Below, piece by piece: positions 36,737-45,146 of a stretch of DNA of 64,000 nucleotides. The DNA comes from Bradyrhizobium sp. CCGB01 (GTDB taxonomy: Bacteria; Pseudomonadota; Alphaproteobacteria; Rhizobiales; Xanthobacteraceae): positions 1,922,001-1,986,000 of the forward strand of contig NZ_JANADK010000001.1 in the NCBI RefSeq assembly GCF_024199795.1. The letters are read 5' to 3'. A model generated the notes under the pieces. The model was not told where the DNA came from. It was given only the letters and a program-made list of their open reading frames with translations, and made no database searches. Numbering within the stretch: the first letter of the stretch is position 1; each line of letters begins with the position of its first letter. Both the position numbers and the translations under genes were made by a program.

Positions 36737-37606
36737 TCATCGGCCGGGTTGGCATCGATCACAGCGACTGCAAGCGTTGCTGTCTTTGTTCGTCAGAGTT
36801 TTAGGTAGTTGAGCGTAGTTCGCCACAATCCGCCATTTCCTTCGGAATTCGGCGGTCGTGTAGGGAAATGCCGACTGCTCGTTCAAGATGATTGGACCCG
36901 TTCGCGCGAGGTCGTCACGCGTGATCTTCTCGGGATCGTGCATGTCGCAATAAATCGCTAGTTCCTGCATAACCATAGGCGCCTTGCGCAGGTTACCAGT
37001 CAAAGTGGCTTGCCCTTTTCGGTCCCTTGAGAAGAGGTTCAAATCTTCATCTAAGTCGGACCATCGGAGGCCGTCGTGCCATTTACCGTATTCGCTGTGA
37101 ACCACATCGGTCTCAATGGCTTCTGACACGGGCACGTAAATGCCAATTACATCTTTCTGACTCAGATGGAGGTCGTACTGAAGGGCCTGAGCCAATGACA
37201 TAGCTTCGAAGCCGTACTGATGCGCGGTTGTTCGAAACGCAACTATCTGTTCGTTAGTAATCGCCTGCCCTCGTAACGCAGGCTTTTCGAAACGAATTTT
37301 ACTCAGCGCGGTGGACAATCGTCGGCACTCACGATCTTCCAGAAACACTTCGCCGAAGCGAAATAGCACGCGAAGTCTGGAGATAAGCGAGTGGGCTATC
37401 GCCACCTTGCCAGCGCCGACCCAAACTCTGTGCCAGGCAATAAGATCACGCGGCCTAATTTGCTTGAGCGACGTTTGACCGTGCTCGCGGATTAGACGCT
37501 CGTACAACCTTATATGCCTGACTCTGACAGCATGGTTGAGTGCGGCGAATGGCGAATGCGGATCAGCGCGAAACTCTTCAATCAAACGTTCAAGCGTGTA
37601 GCGCAT
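36737..37606 (-). CDS. Truncated phage-type integrase-like protein
   Basis: A 289-residue protein resembling the arm and core-binding part of tyrosine recombinases: RHIRLYERLIREHGQTSLKQ, IRPRDLIAWHRVWVGAGKVA and IAHSLISRLRVLFRFGEVFL. A partial catalytic-like domain follows (GQAITNEQIVAF, LQYDLHLSQKDVIGIY). It ends in FRRKWRIVANYAQLP, where family members continue with the second half of the catalytic domain. The catalytic H-x-x-R and Tyr are absent, and the last about 17 residues look like out-of-frame sequence. A neighbouring frame stays open for about 40 codons after the presumed break. Probably inactive. Confidence 0.55.
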   Translation of the reverse strand: MRYTLERLIEEFRADPHSPFAALNHAVRVRHIRLYERLIREHGQTSLKQIRPRDLIAWHRVWVGAGKVAIAHSLISRLRVLFRFGEVFLEDRECRRLSTALSKIRFEKPALRGQAITNEQIVAFRTTAHQYGFEAMSLAQALQYDLHLSQKDVIGIYVPVSEAIETDVVHSEYGKWHDGLRWSDLDEDLNLFSRDRKGQATLTGNLRKAPMVMQELAIYCDMHDPEKITRDDLARTGPIILNEQSAFPYTTAEFRRKWRIVANYAQLPKTLTNKDSNACSRCDRCQPGR

Positions 37607-37615
37607 CTCTGGCCC

Positions 37616-37714
37616 TCAGTAAGCGTTCAAGAGAATGAGAATCACCAGTACCGCGCCCACTATACCAGCGATGCCTTCCGCGCTGACCCGTGTACCCAAG
37701 ACGGCTATTTCCAT
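37616..37714 (-). CDS. Putative 32-residue membrane peptide
   Basis: ATG at 37714 encodes MEIAVLGTRVSAEGIAGI and a hydrophobic tail (VGAVLVILILLNAY). It ends 10 bases before the integrase-like gene on the same strand. Likely a small membrane protein, though the short length makes this uncertain. Confidence 0.3.
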   Translation of the reverse strand: MEIAVLGTRVSAEGIAGIVGAVLVILILLNAY

Positions 37715-38166
37715 TCGCTGTCGCTGACGCACGGCCCAATCCTTTCAATCTCAGCGTCCCGACTCTCTCTGGGACTTCAGGAGTACATTGGATGTGCGCT
37801 GCCCATGACGACAATGACCAAAAGCCCAAAATGCCGATGTCCAGAAAAATCAGGTACTTAGCTGACACTAAGGGGCTTCATCACTCATGGCAAAAGAGCG
37901 CGCATCCCTTGTGGCCGTTTACGCTTTATCCCTAAGCGATTGGAATGCTTGCAGCATTCGTGCGCGGCCTCAGGCGCATCGGGGCGACCGAACAATCAAA
38001 TGACTGATCACATAAACAACCCCAGACATATCAACTGCCTAGTACGGTTCAGCGCTCTTTACGGTAGAGCGCTGCACCCCTAGGGGGCCGGTCAATCCCT
38101 GCAGCAATAAGGGCTTCGACCGGCATATGGCAAAATTCATACGTCCACAAAATGGGGGAACGGAGA
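37715..38166. other. Intergenic stretch, no gene seen
   Basis: Nothing recognisable apart from a possible promoter for the small minus-strand ORF. Confidence 0.4.
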
Positions 38167-38940
38167 TCATGTCGGATTGCTGAAGATATGCTTCAAAATC
38201 GGTACGCCTAGATCGCCTAGATCGGCCTTTGTGCTGGCGGCGTAGTAACGACTCTCCATGCCTATCCCGATGGCTATCAGTTCGACGTGGCGCGCTTGTT
38301 CGATCCAAGAAGCTGCCGCGTAAAGATGCTTCTCGAGAAAGTTTCCGGGATTTACATCTAGCGTTGAATCGTCAACCGGCGCTCCGTCGCTAACGACGAA
38401 AAGCATTTTTCGCGCTGCCTCATGAGCTTCTAGCCGCGCGTTCGCCCACAGAAGTGCCTCTCCATCGACATTCTCTTTCAGAAGACCCTCGCGCATCATC
38501 ACTGCACAATTCGCGACGACATTGCTCGCGGGCTCATCGAAAGATTTATAGATTATGTGTCGCAGATCGCAGAGGCGCCCCGGCTTGAGGGGCTTTCCAT
38601 CGCGAAGCCATTTCTGCCGACTTTGACCACCCTTCCACGAACGCGTGGTAAACCCAAGAATCTCGTGCCGAATTGCGGCTGCTTCGAGCCATTCGCTCAG
38701 TAAGGCGGCCCAAGCCGCCATGTGCTTAACAGGATTCCCGCGAAGGCTTCCAGAATTGTCAAGCAGAAGGGTGATTGCAAGATCATGTGTTGATTGTGTC
38801 ATTGGCTGGAGCGACTTGAACAACGTTCGGTTTAACTTCTTCAGCCGCCCGATTTGTCCTGATAGCTCCCCCTGCAATTGCATTGCTTCTTCGGCGCTTC
38901 CGGTAAGCTGCGCCGCTGAAACAACCTCGTCGAATTCCAA
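38167..38940 (-). CDS. CobT-type VWA domain protein (part of a TIR fusion)
   Basis: A 257-residue frame equal to the C-terminal part of cobaltochelatase subunit CobT: a lead-in EFDEVVSAAQL, the MIDAS motif LLLDNSGSLRG (DxSxS), EILGFTTRSWKGGQSRQKWL, DLRHIIYKSFDEP, MMREGLLKENVDGEALLWA, then VVSDGAPVDDSTLDVNPGNFLEKH. The N-terminal CobT half is absent. The same reading frame continues upstream through one TAG (38965-38967) into the TIR domain. The TTG start at 38940 has no conserved role and no obvious ribosome site. This strongly suggests the VWA part was, or is, the C-terminus of a TIR-VWA fusion. True cobalamin synthesis is unlikely, since no cob genes are near. Confidence 0.75.
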   Translation of the reverse strand: MEFDEVVSAAQLTGSAEEAMQLQGELSGQIGRLKKLNRTLFKSLQPMTQSTHDLAITLLLDNSGSLRGNPVKHMAAWAALLSEWLEAAAIRHEILGFTTRSWKGGQSRQKWLRDGKPLKPGRLCDLRHIIYKSFDEPASNVVANCAVMMREGLLKENVDGEALLWANARLEAHEAARKMLFVVSDGAPVDDSTLDVNPGNFLEKHLYAAASWIEQARHVELIAIGIGMESRYYAASTKADLGDLGVPILKHIFSNPT

Positions 38941-38964
38941 ACTGTATGCCCAATAAGAGTTATC

Positions 38965-39626
38965 CTATGGTATTGTTGCTGTACCATCCGCACCTCTAGA
39001 TGGCGGTGATACGGGCAAAGGGCGCGCCATGACCGTGGCCGAGGCGGCCTTCCTTTCTTCTGCGGCTGTCTTCGCGGGAACGGCAATCGGTGGGGTTTGC
39101 GATGCTTCGGCAACAGCGCCTAATTCTCGCATAGCCGTTCTTATGTTTGTTGCAAGCTCAGCCACGCCCGCTCGGACTTCTGGTCGATCGAACGGCATGA
39201 AACGATAAGCACGCCAGTCATTCCAGTTTCGCTTCTTTATAGCGGCGACCAAATGATCTTGATTAGCCTGGTCCTCAATGGCGTCACACGATACATAGTA
39301 AACGGGCAACACCAACTTGTTCAGCCCGATTGTCTGCTCCATTCGAAGGAATGCCTCAAGTTCGCTGCGACAAGCCGGACTTGCAAAGAATGAAGGCGTT
39401 ATGATCGGAATTAGAAACGTAACTTCTGAAAGGGATTCCTGTATTCGTTCCTGCCAGAATTGACCCCAGCGGATGTCATTGCGGTCTTGAAAGATTTCAA
39501 ATCGCTGGCCTGATTGGACCTTGACCTCGCCCTCAAGCCGTTCACGAAGCTTCGTGACTGCACCAAGATCGTGAGAATCGTCATCACGTACATAGCTAAG
39601 GAAAGCGACTGTCTTCGCGGTGGCAT
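38965..39626 (-). pseudogene. TIR domain, start frameshifted, one stop before VWA
   Basis: Downstream of an ATG at 39626, shifted by one base, the frame reads KTVAFLSYVRDDDSHDLGAV, VQSGQRFEIFQDRNDIRWGQ, SEVTFLIPIITPSFFASPAC and RSELEAFLRMEQT. This is a complete TIR domain with the Glu of the C-x-x-E-L motif expected for NAD cleavage. A proline/alanine-rich linker follows (about residues 170-215). If one G is restored after ATG, the start becomes MATAKTVAFLSYV. The frame ends at TAG 38965-38967, and the very next codons lead in frame into the VWA domain. As written no start codon serves the TIR part, so the gene is inactive or was mis-sequenced at one base. Confidence 0.8.
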
Positions 39627-39674
39627 GCTATCCCTTGATCAGGCAAATCTCTCATCAGCTTTGTGAGCTGCGTC

Positions 39675-40265
39675 CTATGGCATTTCCGGCTTGTCGGTAC
39701 CAAAGTCGAACAGCGGGCCGATGCTGATGTCACCGGTGTTCGCTCTTTTTGAAGTTCGCGCGATCTTGCTCGGCGCGCTCTTTCTTTCGATCTTAAGCAG
39801 ACGAGGGTCCTTATTCGATACTTTTCTGAGCTTACCGGCCTCAGGGTAGTTGCAGGGGATGTGCCAAAATGAGCCCGGCTTGGCTCGCTTTAACTTCATC
39901 GCTATTTCTGGCCACCAGTGAAGTAGCAGCGCACATTTGCGGAAGAATTTCCAACCGGACCACTGGCTCTCAAAAAAAATGACGATCATTCCACATTCGA
40001 TTAACGCCAATCGTTCGTGGGGTTGTCGCTTCATATCTGTATTGCCCGAAATGATTGCTTTTCCCCCGGCAGCAGCGAACCGCTTCACCCAGGGAACATC
40101 ACTATGGGGGACGTAGTCAGGATCATCCTTGGTGGGCGAGTAATCCTTCGCGCTCTCCACCTCAAACTTGCCTGATATGAGTTTTTGCAACTGACGTTCG
40201 TTGGCGAAAGTCTGGAAGACCCTAACCATTGCAATCGGAACGTTCTCGTCGAATGCGATCTTCAA
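39675..40265 (-). CDS. PIN-like toxin, VapC45 type
   Basis: A 196-residue protein with a PIN-like RNase fold signature: MKIAFDENVPIAMVRVFQTF, then DYVPHSDVPWVKRFAAAGGK and AIISGNTDMKRQPHERLALI. Acidic positions are Asp6, the Asp of SDVPW and the Asp of NTD. This layout corresponds to the VapC45 (Rv2019-like) toxin family, whose members cleave RNA. The C-terminal 50 residues are basic and variable. The start is TTG, overlapping the antitoxin stop (TTGA), so translation is coupled to the antitoxin gene upstream. The TIR gene follows 48 bases downstream on the same strand. Confidence 0.7.
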   Translation of the reverse strand: MKIAFDENVPIAMVRVFQTFANERQLQKLISGKFEVESAKDYSPTKDDPDYVPHSDVPWVKRFAAAGGKAIISGNTDMKRQPHERLALIECGMIVIFFESQWSGWKFFRKCALLLHWWPEIAMKLKRAKPGSFWHIPCNYPEAGKLRKVSNKDPRLLKIERKSAPSKIARTSKRANTGDISIGPLFDFGTDKPEMP

Positions 40266-40960
40266 GCAGCTCTTCGCAATTGATTCTCGAATTTCACGGC
40301 TTCTCGAACTTGGCGTTCGGGTATCTCGAAGATGTCAGCAACAAACTTGACACCACCCTCTACATCAACAGCCTTCGCAATCGTTGCTGTTGGAATTCGA
40401 CTTGTCTTGAGAACTGGATGGCCAAAAGAGAGCTTCGGGTGGACAATTACGTTGGGCGCAATGTCGGGCCGTGGCGTCCACGCGATCATTTCGCCATGAG
40501 GATCAAATTCTACGTCCTCACGGAACGACTTCATTACGACGCTGGGCATCTCATAGTTGTGCGAGCGTAGATCATAGACGAGATTTAGGCCATTTCGCCG
40601 AGCAATTTCCGCCACTATCTTGCTCCCGTCTGTTTTGAAGACGATGCGGGTCGCGAACGGATGCGGGTGGTTCAACACCTCGCTGGCTTCGTGCATGATG
40701 TTACGAATCTCGCGAAGGCCGACGCCCGCCGTCGCAAAGCGCGCAATGAAACGCAGCTCCATTAGATTCGCGAAACTGACGGCGGTCTTCCCACCGACCT
40801 TTCCAAGCTGATTTCGAATCACAGGAAGCTGTTTGCCCGTGTGACCTTCCACCCAGACGCGAACGCTGGCTTGTGCAGCATGGACAAGCTCCGCCGCTTC
40901 AGGAATCGTATAGATGCCAGCTTCTAGTAGGTCTGGCTGCGCCAAGAATTCCGCTCCCAA
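40262..40960 (-). CDS. DUF433/HTH antitoxin, VapB45 type
   Basis: A 232-residue protein. The N-terminal winged-helix-like part reads AGIYTIPEAAELVHAAQASV, VRVWVEGHTG, with VSFANLMELRFIARFATAGV and LREIRNIMHEA. The C-terminal DUF433 part contains HPKLSFGHPVLKTSRIPTAT, VEGGVKFVADIFEIPERQVR and EAVKFE. It matches the size and order of Rv2018 (VapB45), the antitoxin of a PIN-like toxin. The toxin gene follows with a 4-base overlap. It is presumably a DNA-binding autorepressor; no operator is assigned. Confidence 0.75.
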   Translation of the reverse strand: MGAEFLAQPDLLEAGIYTIPEAAELVHAAQASVRVWVEGHTGKQLPVIRNQLGKVGGKTAVSFANLMELRFIARFATAGVGLREIRNIMHEASEVLNHPHPFATRIVFKTDGSKIVAEIARRNGLNLVYDLRSHNYEMPSVVMKSFREDVEFDPHGEMIAWTPRPDIAPNVIVHPKLSFGHPVLKTSRIPTATIAKAVDVEGGVKFVADIFEIPERQVREAVKFENQLRRAA

Positions 40961-41109
40961 TCACACGCACCGCGTGCAAAAGAACTTAGCAGTAGAAAAG
41001 GCGTCTGGCCAATACCATTCTCTAACGTTGCCCCGGAGTCAGTCGTACCAATCCTTCCGATCACGCGGCAGCACTCGCCCGCGCGCATAACCAGGCGAAG
41101 CAAGCTGCT

Positions 41110-41466
41110 CTATCCGATGAACCTCTTTTTGCCTACGTAGTGCAGGGAATAAAAGAATTCGACGTCATCTGTGACAGATTTTGGAATCGCTAGCTTAATG
41201 CTCTTACGATTGATCTTCTCAGCGCCAAGCCCTTTTGATGGGGCTTGGCGAATTTGCTTCCATGGCATCCGGCTAAGCATAAACATGCGGTGGCCGAGCT
41301 GAATCCGATCCATGTCTTGGCAGCAATTGAACGAACTGCCAGATCCGTCTTGCATCTTTTCGAATGAAACTGCCGGAGGAAAATCGTCTAGCGTTTGGTC
41401 AGAAACGTTCCCTCCCCCTTTTAGGAAAGGGGCCTTACTAGGCTTTTGCTTGAAGGGCTTCCCCAT
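41110..41466 (-). CDS. Toxin-like partner of a Panacea antitoxin
   Basis: A 118-residue protein with FPPAVSFEKMQDGSGSSFNC, a middle MFMLSRMPWKQIRQAPSKGL and a strand region (IPKSVTDDVEFFYSLHYVGK). Small proteins of this type lie beside Panacea (DUF4065) genes in rhizobia and other bacteria and are proposed toxins. Relatives usually continue with a GYR-G--FHV-W-D--F-LY-H ending after the KKR--G segment. Here a stop follows directly after RFIG, so the C-terminal 20-25 residues seem to be missing. The start overlaps the Panacea gene by 29 bases. Confidence 0.55.
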   Translation of the reverse strand: MGKPFKQKPSKAPFLKGGGNVSDQTLDDFPPAVSFEKMQDGSGSSFNCCQDMDRIQLGHRMFMLSRMPWKQIRQAPSKGLGAEKINRKSIKLAIPKSVTDDVEFFYSLHYVGKKRFIG

Positions 41467-41934
41467 AAATGCGCTTTACATAATCCGCCTCAAGCTGAGG
41501 CTGGAAAAATTCTATCATAGATTGAAGAGGAATCTCACTGCCTTGGGCGCGCTTGTACGCATCGGCCCACGGCCTCTCGTCATGCGTCATGTTGCGCAGC
41601 TTCCATGCTGAGAACTGGCCGTAGTATTCGAACACATCTTCAAGCGCCTCGCGGTCGCGATGGTCGAACATGATTGGATCAAAATCAGTCACGACCGGAA
41701 TCGGCTGGCTCCGGTTGGACTTATAGTCGTGATATAGGCTCTCAATCACCGGCCCATGGTCCCAAGCGTAAATGCTTTCGGGAAACAAAGGACGGCCACC
41801 CATAGCGCTCAAAATCCCCTGCGCGTAGTAGCAGAGCTTTTTAGCTTCAAGTTGGAAATATCGTTGTCATCAGGCTCCGCCGACGCGAGGAAGAATCGCG
41901 CGACATCGGAAACCTTGTACGTGCGGACAGCCAT
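41438..41934 (-). pseudogene. Panacea-domain (DUF4065) antitoxin, frameshifted
   Basis: ATG at 41934 starts MAVRTYKVSDVARFFLASAE, then PDDNDISNLKLK. After a one-base loss near 41845 the other frame continues LCYYAQGILSAMGGRPLFPE, SIYAWDHGPVIESLYHDYKS, YYGQFSAWKLRNMTHDERPW and ends at 41438. Together they give a normal Panacea domain of about 165 residues, named for its ability to neutralise different toxins. As written only the C-terminal 124 residues could be made from an internal Met. The gene is therefore damaged. Confidence 0.75.
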
Positions 41935-42107
41935 TGCTCACCTCTGGGGTCGTGCCCGGACCCGGCGCTGAGGGGAACGAACTAAGAACAAATATACCGA
42001 CTTGGTTTGGCTACAATAAGACTCTTGCCATGCCAATAGGTTCGCCCCGATTCGGTCACATTTAGTTAACGGACGTGGTTCCAGAGCCACTGTCCTAATT
42101 CCCCTCT

Positions 42108-42136
42108 GCGGGTGTCCTAATTAGGACAGCACCCGC
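42108..42136. repeat. Perfect palindrome within a longer dyad
   Basis: TGTCCTAATTAGGACA is a perfect 16-bp palindrome, framed by GCGGG on the left and CCCGC on the right. A half site TGTCCTAATT lies 22 bases to the left at 42091-42100. It could be an operator for the divergent genes around it or a recombination site. Confidence 0.6.
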
Positions 42137-42145
42137 AACCGCGCG

Positions 42146-42174
42146 GTGGCCTAGTTTGAAAATAGCAGTGGTCC
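42146..42174 (-). repeat. IS-terminus-like repeat, copy 3 (inverted)
   Basis: On the minus strand it reads GGACCACTGCTATTTTCAAA followed by CTAGGCCAC, close to the plus-strand copy at 36526. See the finding on the bracketed cassette. Confidence 0.5.
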
Positions 42175-42858
42175 GATTTGAAATTTGGAACCCAGGTTCC
42201 TATGTCAGCTTCGGCTAAAAAGGGAGGCTCAAGTGACCAAACTTTTGAATGCCCGGATCGGTCTCTCTTAGCTGAGATCGCCACCGCCAACTCCTAAGCA
42301 GGTAGGAAGGGGCAATAAAGTGGTTTGGCAAGGGACCCTGGGTACTTGCTTGCGCTAAGTAAAGTCGCCTGACCGGTGCGACAGGGGCAGTGAGCCTATT
42401 GCCTGCTCGATACTCACACCCCGCCAAGCCGCCTCAGTTGGCGGCCTCTGTGTGACTCACACAGCGCTTGTCCCGTCGGGCAAAACAGGGGCATGATTAC
42501 CCTGCGGGGTAACCGTGCAGGCGCCTGCAATCAGCCCCGATGATGCTTCAAGCGGCCGAGCGCTTGACGGCGTTGTCGTGCTTGCAGCAACAAACGTCGG
42601 CAACACAAGGCTTGTTCCGGTATACTCCTTCGGTCCGCGGTGACCGCGATCAACCGATAAGAGATGTGCCCCAGCTCTCGCGGCGGCGAAGATGGCCACG
42701 CTAAGTGCGTCCACGATTATCCGATCGTATGAATGCCCGTCCTGCAAGAGCGTGCTGCGGATGGTAGAGCGCACCGAACCGAGCATGTTTCCGCGCCGGT
42801 CGGGAACCTGCCCGATAGAGGCGACTTAGTTCGTTGGACGCTTTTCGAGGGCTTACCG

Positions 42859-43335
42859 ATGGCGATCTATGCTTTCGCGGGCACAACGCCGCTGCTTCTT
42901 CCTGAACGATTTTTCGTCGGGCAGCTCGAAGGCTGGGTAGTGCTGGAGAATTTGGTCGGTGGACTACTGAAGCGAGCGGCGATAGCTGGCCACGGCGAAC
43001 GGGATGCGGACACCGATGCGCTGGTGTTCAACGAGACATATACGTTTGACGATGGACACAGCGACACCTTGCATTGGACGATACGAAAAGGCGAGGCTGG
43101 CAAGTACACCGGATTGGAAAATCGACTGGAAGGTGAGGCGGTAGGCGAACAAGCCGGTTGCGCGTTCCATTGGAAGTACACGCGCGACACACCGCAAGCG
43201 GGCGGTAAGTCCATCAAGCTGAATTTCGACGATTGGTTCTATGCGATCGATGACAGGGTTTGCATCGTGCGAGGTAGCGCTGGGCGTGCGGGAATTCCAT
43301 TTGCGACGGCGCATGTCACCTACCGGAAGATTTAG
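42859..43335 (+). CDS. DUF3833 family protein
   Basis: A 158-residue protein with the family order: LLLPERFFVGQLEGWVVLEN, a middle VFNETYTFDDGHSDTLHWTI, EAVGEQAGCAFHWKYTRDTP and an end LNFDDWFYAIDDRVCIVRGS. DUF3833 proteins are usually lipoproteins or lipocalin-like proteins of unknown role; this one has no lipobox or obvious signal peptide. The ATG at 42859 is used because upstream codons of the same frame overlap unrelated sequence. The 3' end overlaps a minus-strand regulator relic by about 20 bases. Confidence 0.7.
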   Translation: MAIYAFAGTTPLLLPERFFVGQLEGWVVLENLVGGLLKRAAIAGHGERDADTDALVFNETYTFDDGHSDTLHWTIRKGEAGKYTGLENRLEGEAVGEQAGCAFHWKYTRDTPQAGGKSIKLNFDDWFYAIDDRVCIVRGSAGRAGIPFATAHVTYRKI

Positions 43336-43609
43336 CGCTTCGGGCAAAGGCGATGGCCTGAAGATATAGCTTCCTACCGGTGCGCGAGCTAACCAGATTT
43401 TTGATCGACTCGGCCCCCGCGTTCGCGTGAGGCGGCGGCGCACTGCGGACCTCCTTTTGTCGGATGCCAACCGGTACGTAGGGTTTAAGCGGCCATTCAA
43501 CGATTGTGGATTTGTTCACGTTCGCGCCTTCGGCCAGATACGCTTGCGACCAACCGAGGATCGCGCGGGCCGCCCTGATTTGGGCTGCTAGAAGGGAAGT
43601 ATCTTTCAC
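43316..43609 (-). pseudogene. XRE-type regulator, degenerate
   Basis: The first 45 residues read LLAAQIRAARAILGWSQAYL and AEGANVNKSTIVEW, a Cro/CI-type helix-turn-helix as in small rhizobial regulators (AQ-RAARALLGWSQ-DLA--A-V--ST---FE). Beyond that the expected FE-G-R-P ... L-AI--ALE-AGV pattern is only partly visible, in mixed frames. So the gene is frameshifted after the DNA-binding domain. Confidence 0.6.
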
Positions 43610-43845
43610 AAGAAGATTCCGGAATCAGTTATTGACACTGGGTGGAAATGCGATAAAACGACGGAATTGTCCCGGCCAACGACAATATCGGTCCCGATCA
43701 GGGAAGCGTGCAAGATCGCGTTTCCACTTGGTGGGAATGACGGTTAGCGGCCTGCGGCGGGAGGCTAGTCGCGGGCACCTTGCGATCATGAGAATAGCAA
43801 ACAAAGATTTCGCAACGCTCCGTAACATCCGAGAAATGGAAATCT

Positions 43846-45048
43846 ATGCCGCGTCGTGGCCGGGGACCTTGCCTCTGTTGGCGTCATGAACGTCGCAAAG
43901 GCGGGAACGTCATTGCCCGAGCAACCTGGATCATTATCGACGGGAGCAAGCACATTGCCACGGGATGCTTTGCTGGCGAAAATTCAAAAGCACAGGAATG
44001 TCTAGCGCGTTACATCACAGAGAAGTACAGCCCTGTTCGTCGTGAGAGGCTGATTGAAACCATCGATGTCGCGGATGTACTGAACGTCTATTATGACGAC
44101 ACCCGCGCGCGCCAAGCTAACCAGTCCAAGTTGGATGAACGGATACTACGTCTGGCCAGCTGGTGGGGTGGCAAGACGCTCGCAGACGTGAACGGCGAGT
44201 CTTGCAGGGGCCTTACGCGGCGTGGCGTGGCAGCAATGGTGGAGCGCGACGCGATCTCGAAGACCTCAGGGCTGCGATTAACCACCATGAAAAGGAAGGC
44301 TATCATCGCGGCCGAGTTCGCGTGGTTCTGCCGGAGAAAGGGCTTCCCCGTGAGCGGTGGCTCACACGATCAGAAGCCACACTGCTTGTATGGACCTGTT
44401 GGCGTTATCGAGAGACGCAAACCGTCCATGTCGGCAGTCTCAAGGGTACGAAGGTTGAAACCGATAAGCGGCCGCTGCGGCACGTTGCGAGATTCATTCT
44501 AATTGGACTGTATACCGGCACTCGCGCGGGAGCGATCGCCAGCGCTTCGCCGTTCCGAGAACCAGGCAAATCGTTCGTTGATTTGGATTCTGGCATCTTC
44601 TACCGGCTCGCTATCGGAAAGCGTGCGACCACCAAGCGGCAAACGCCGGTTCTTCTTCCAAGCCGGCTTCTCGCCCACTTGCGGCGGTGGTCGCGGCTTG
44701 GAATCTCGAAGCGCCACTTCGTAGAATGGAACGGGAAGCCGGTTGCTTCCGTGAAGACAGGGTTCGGATCGGCAGTTCGTCTGGCCAAGCTCGACCTCAC
44801 GATTGGGGAATGTCACGCCTCACACGCTGCGGCATACCGCAGCGACGTGGTTGATGCAGCGTGCGGCGCCAATGTGGGAGGCGGCAGGATTTCTTGGGAT
44901 GAGCGAAAAGACGCTTCGGGAAACCTATGGCCATCACCATCCCGATCATTTGCATGGGGCAGCGAACGCCATTGGTACGCACGCGGCACCGAAGAAGAAC
45001 GTTTCTTTGTTATTCCTTTGGTTGAGGAAAGAGCGAGGCGGGATTTAG
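43846..45048 (+). pseudogene. Tyrosine integrase, two frameshifts
   Basis: One integrase of about 400 residues is spread over two alternating frames. The N-terminus is ARATWIIIDGSKHIATGCFA, then LARYITEKYSPVRRERL and [20 protein letters not shown]. The frame changes near 44210 and continues [40 protein letters not shown] and [15 protein letters not shown] with the first catalytic Arg. It returns to the first frame near 44800 for [40 protein letters not shown], which carries H-x-x-R, the His/Trp position and the Tyr nucleophile. Catalytic residues are intact but cannot be made in one chain. It ends 22 bases from a tRNA-like 3' end, as island integrases commonly do. Confidence 0.88.
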
Positions 45049-45070
45049 CCTCTCAACCGCTTGATCCCAC

Positions 45071-45146
45071 TGGCGGGCCCGGCAGGACTCGAACCTGCAA
45101 CCAGACCGTTATAAGCGGTCTGCTCGAACCGCCAAGCGGCTAGACC
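45071..45146 (-). tRNA. tRNA-like sequence, anticodon UAU; probable attachment site
   Basis: On the minus strand the 3' 55 bases are a perfect tRNA end: anticodon arm GACCG-CTTATAA-CGGTC, variable loop, T arm GCAGG-TTCGAGT-CCTGC, acceptor strand CGGGCCC, G73 and encoded CCA. The loop gives anticodon UAU (Ile, AUA). The 5' 21 bases are poor. A D stem GCTT/GAGC can form, but the acceptor strand GGTCTAG leaves two mismatches and a G-U pair with CGGGCCC. It is best read as the 3' part of a tRNA gene whose 5' half has been replaced, as happens at island attachment sites. The integrase remnant points into it. Confidence 0.6.

Larger units (their letters stand above)
41935..42858. other. Regulatory and degenerate stretch
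   Basis: Holds a perfect palindrome (42113-42128) and an IS-terminus-like repeat (42146-42174). A minus frame at 42457-42786 (109 codons) has no recognised domain and is probably not a gene. No other content was seen. Confidence 0.4.

Noticed and set aside
36472..36804. 110-codon plus frame beside the truncated integrase
   Set aside because: Reads like a common non-coding rhizobial repeat (an MSATGQKR-type false frame), with no conserved protein pattern.
38167..38940. Cobalamin biosynthesis gene cobT
   Set aside because: Only the VWA part of CobT is present, no other cob genes are near, and the frame connects to a TIR domain.
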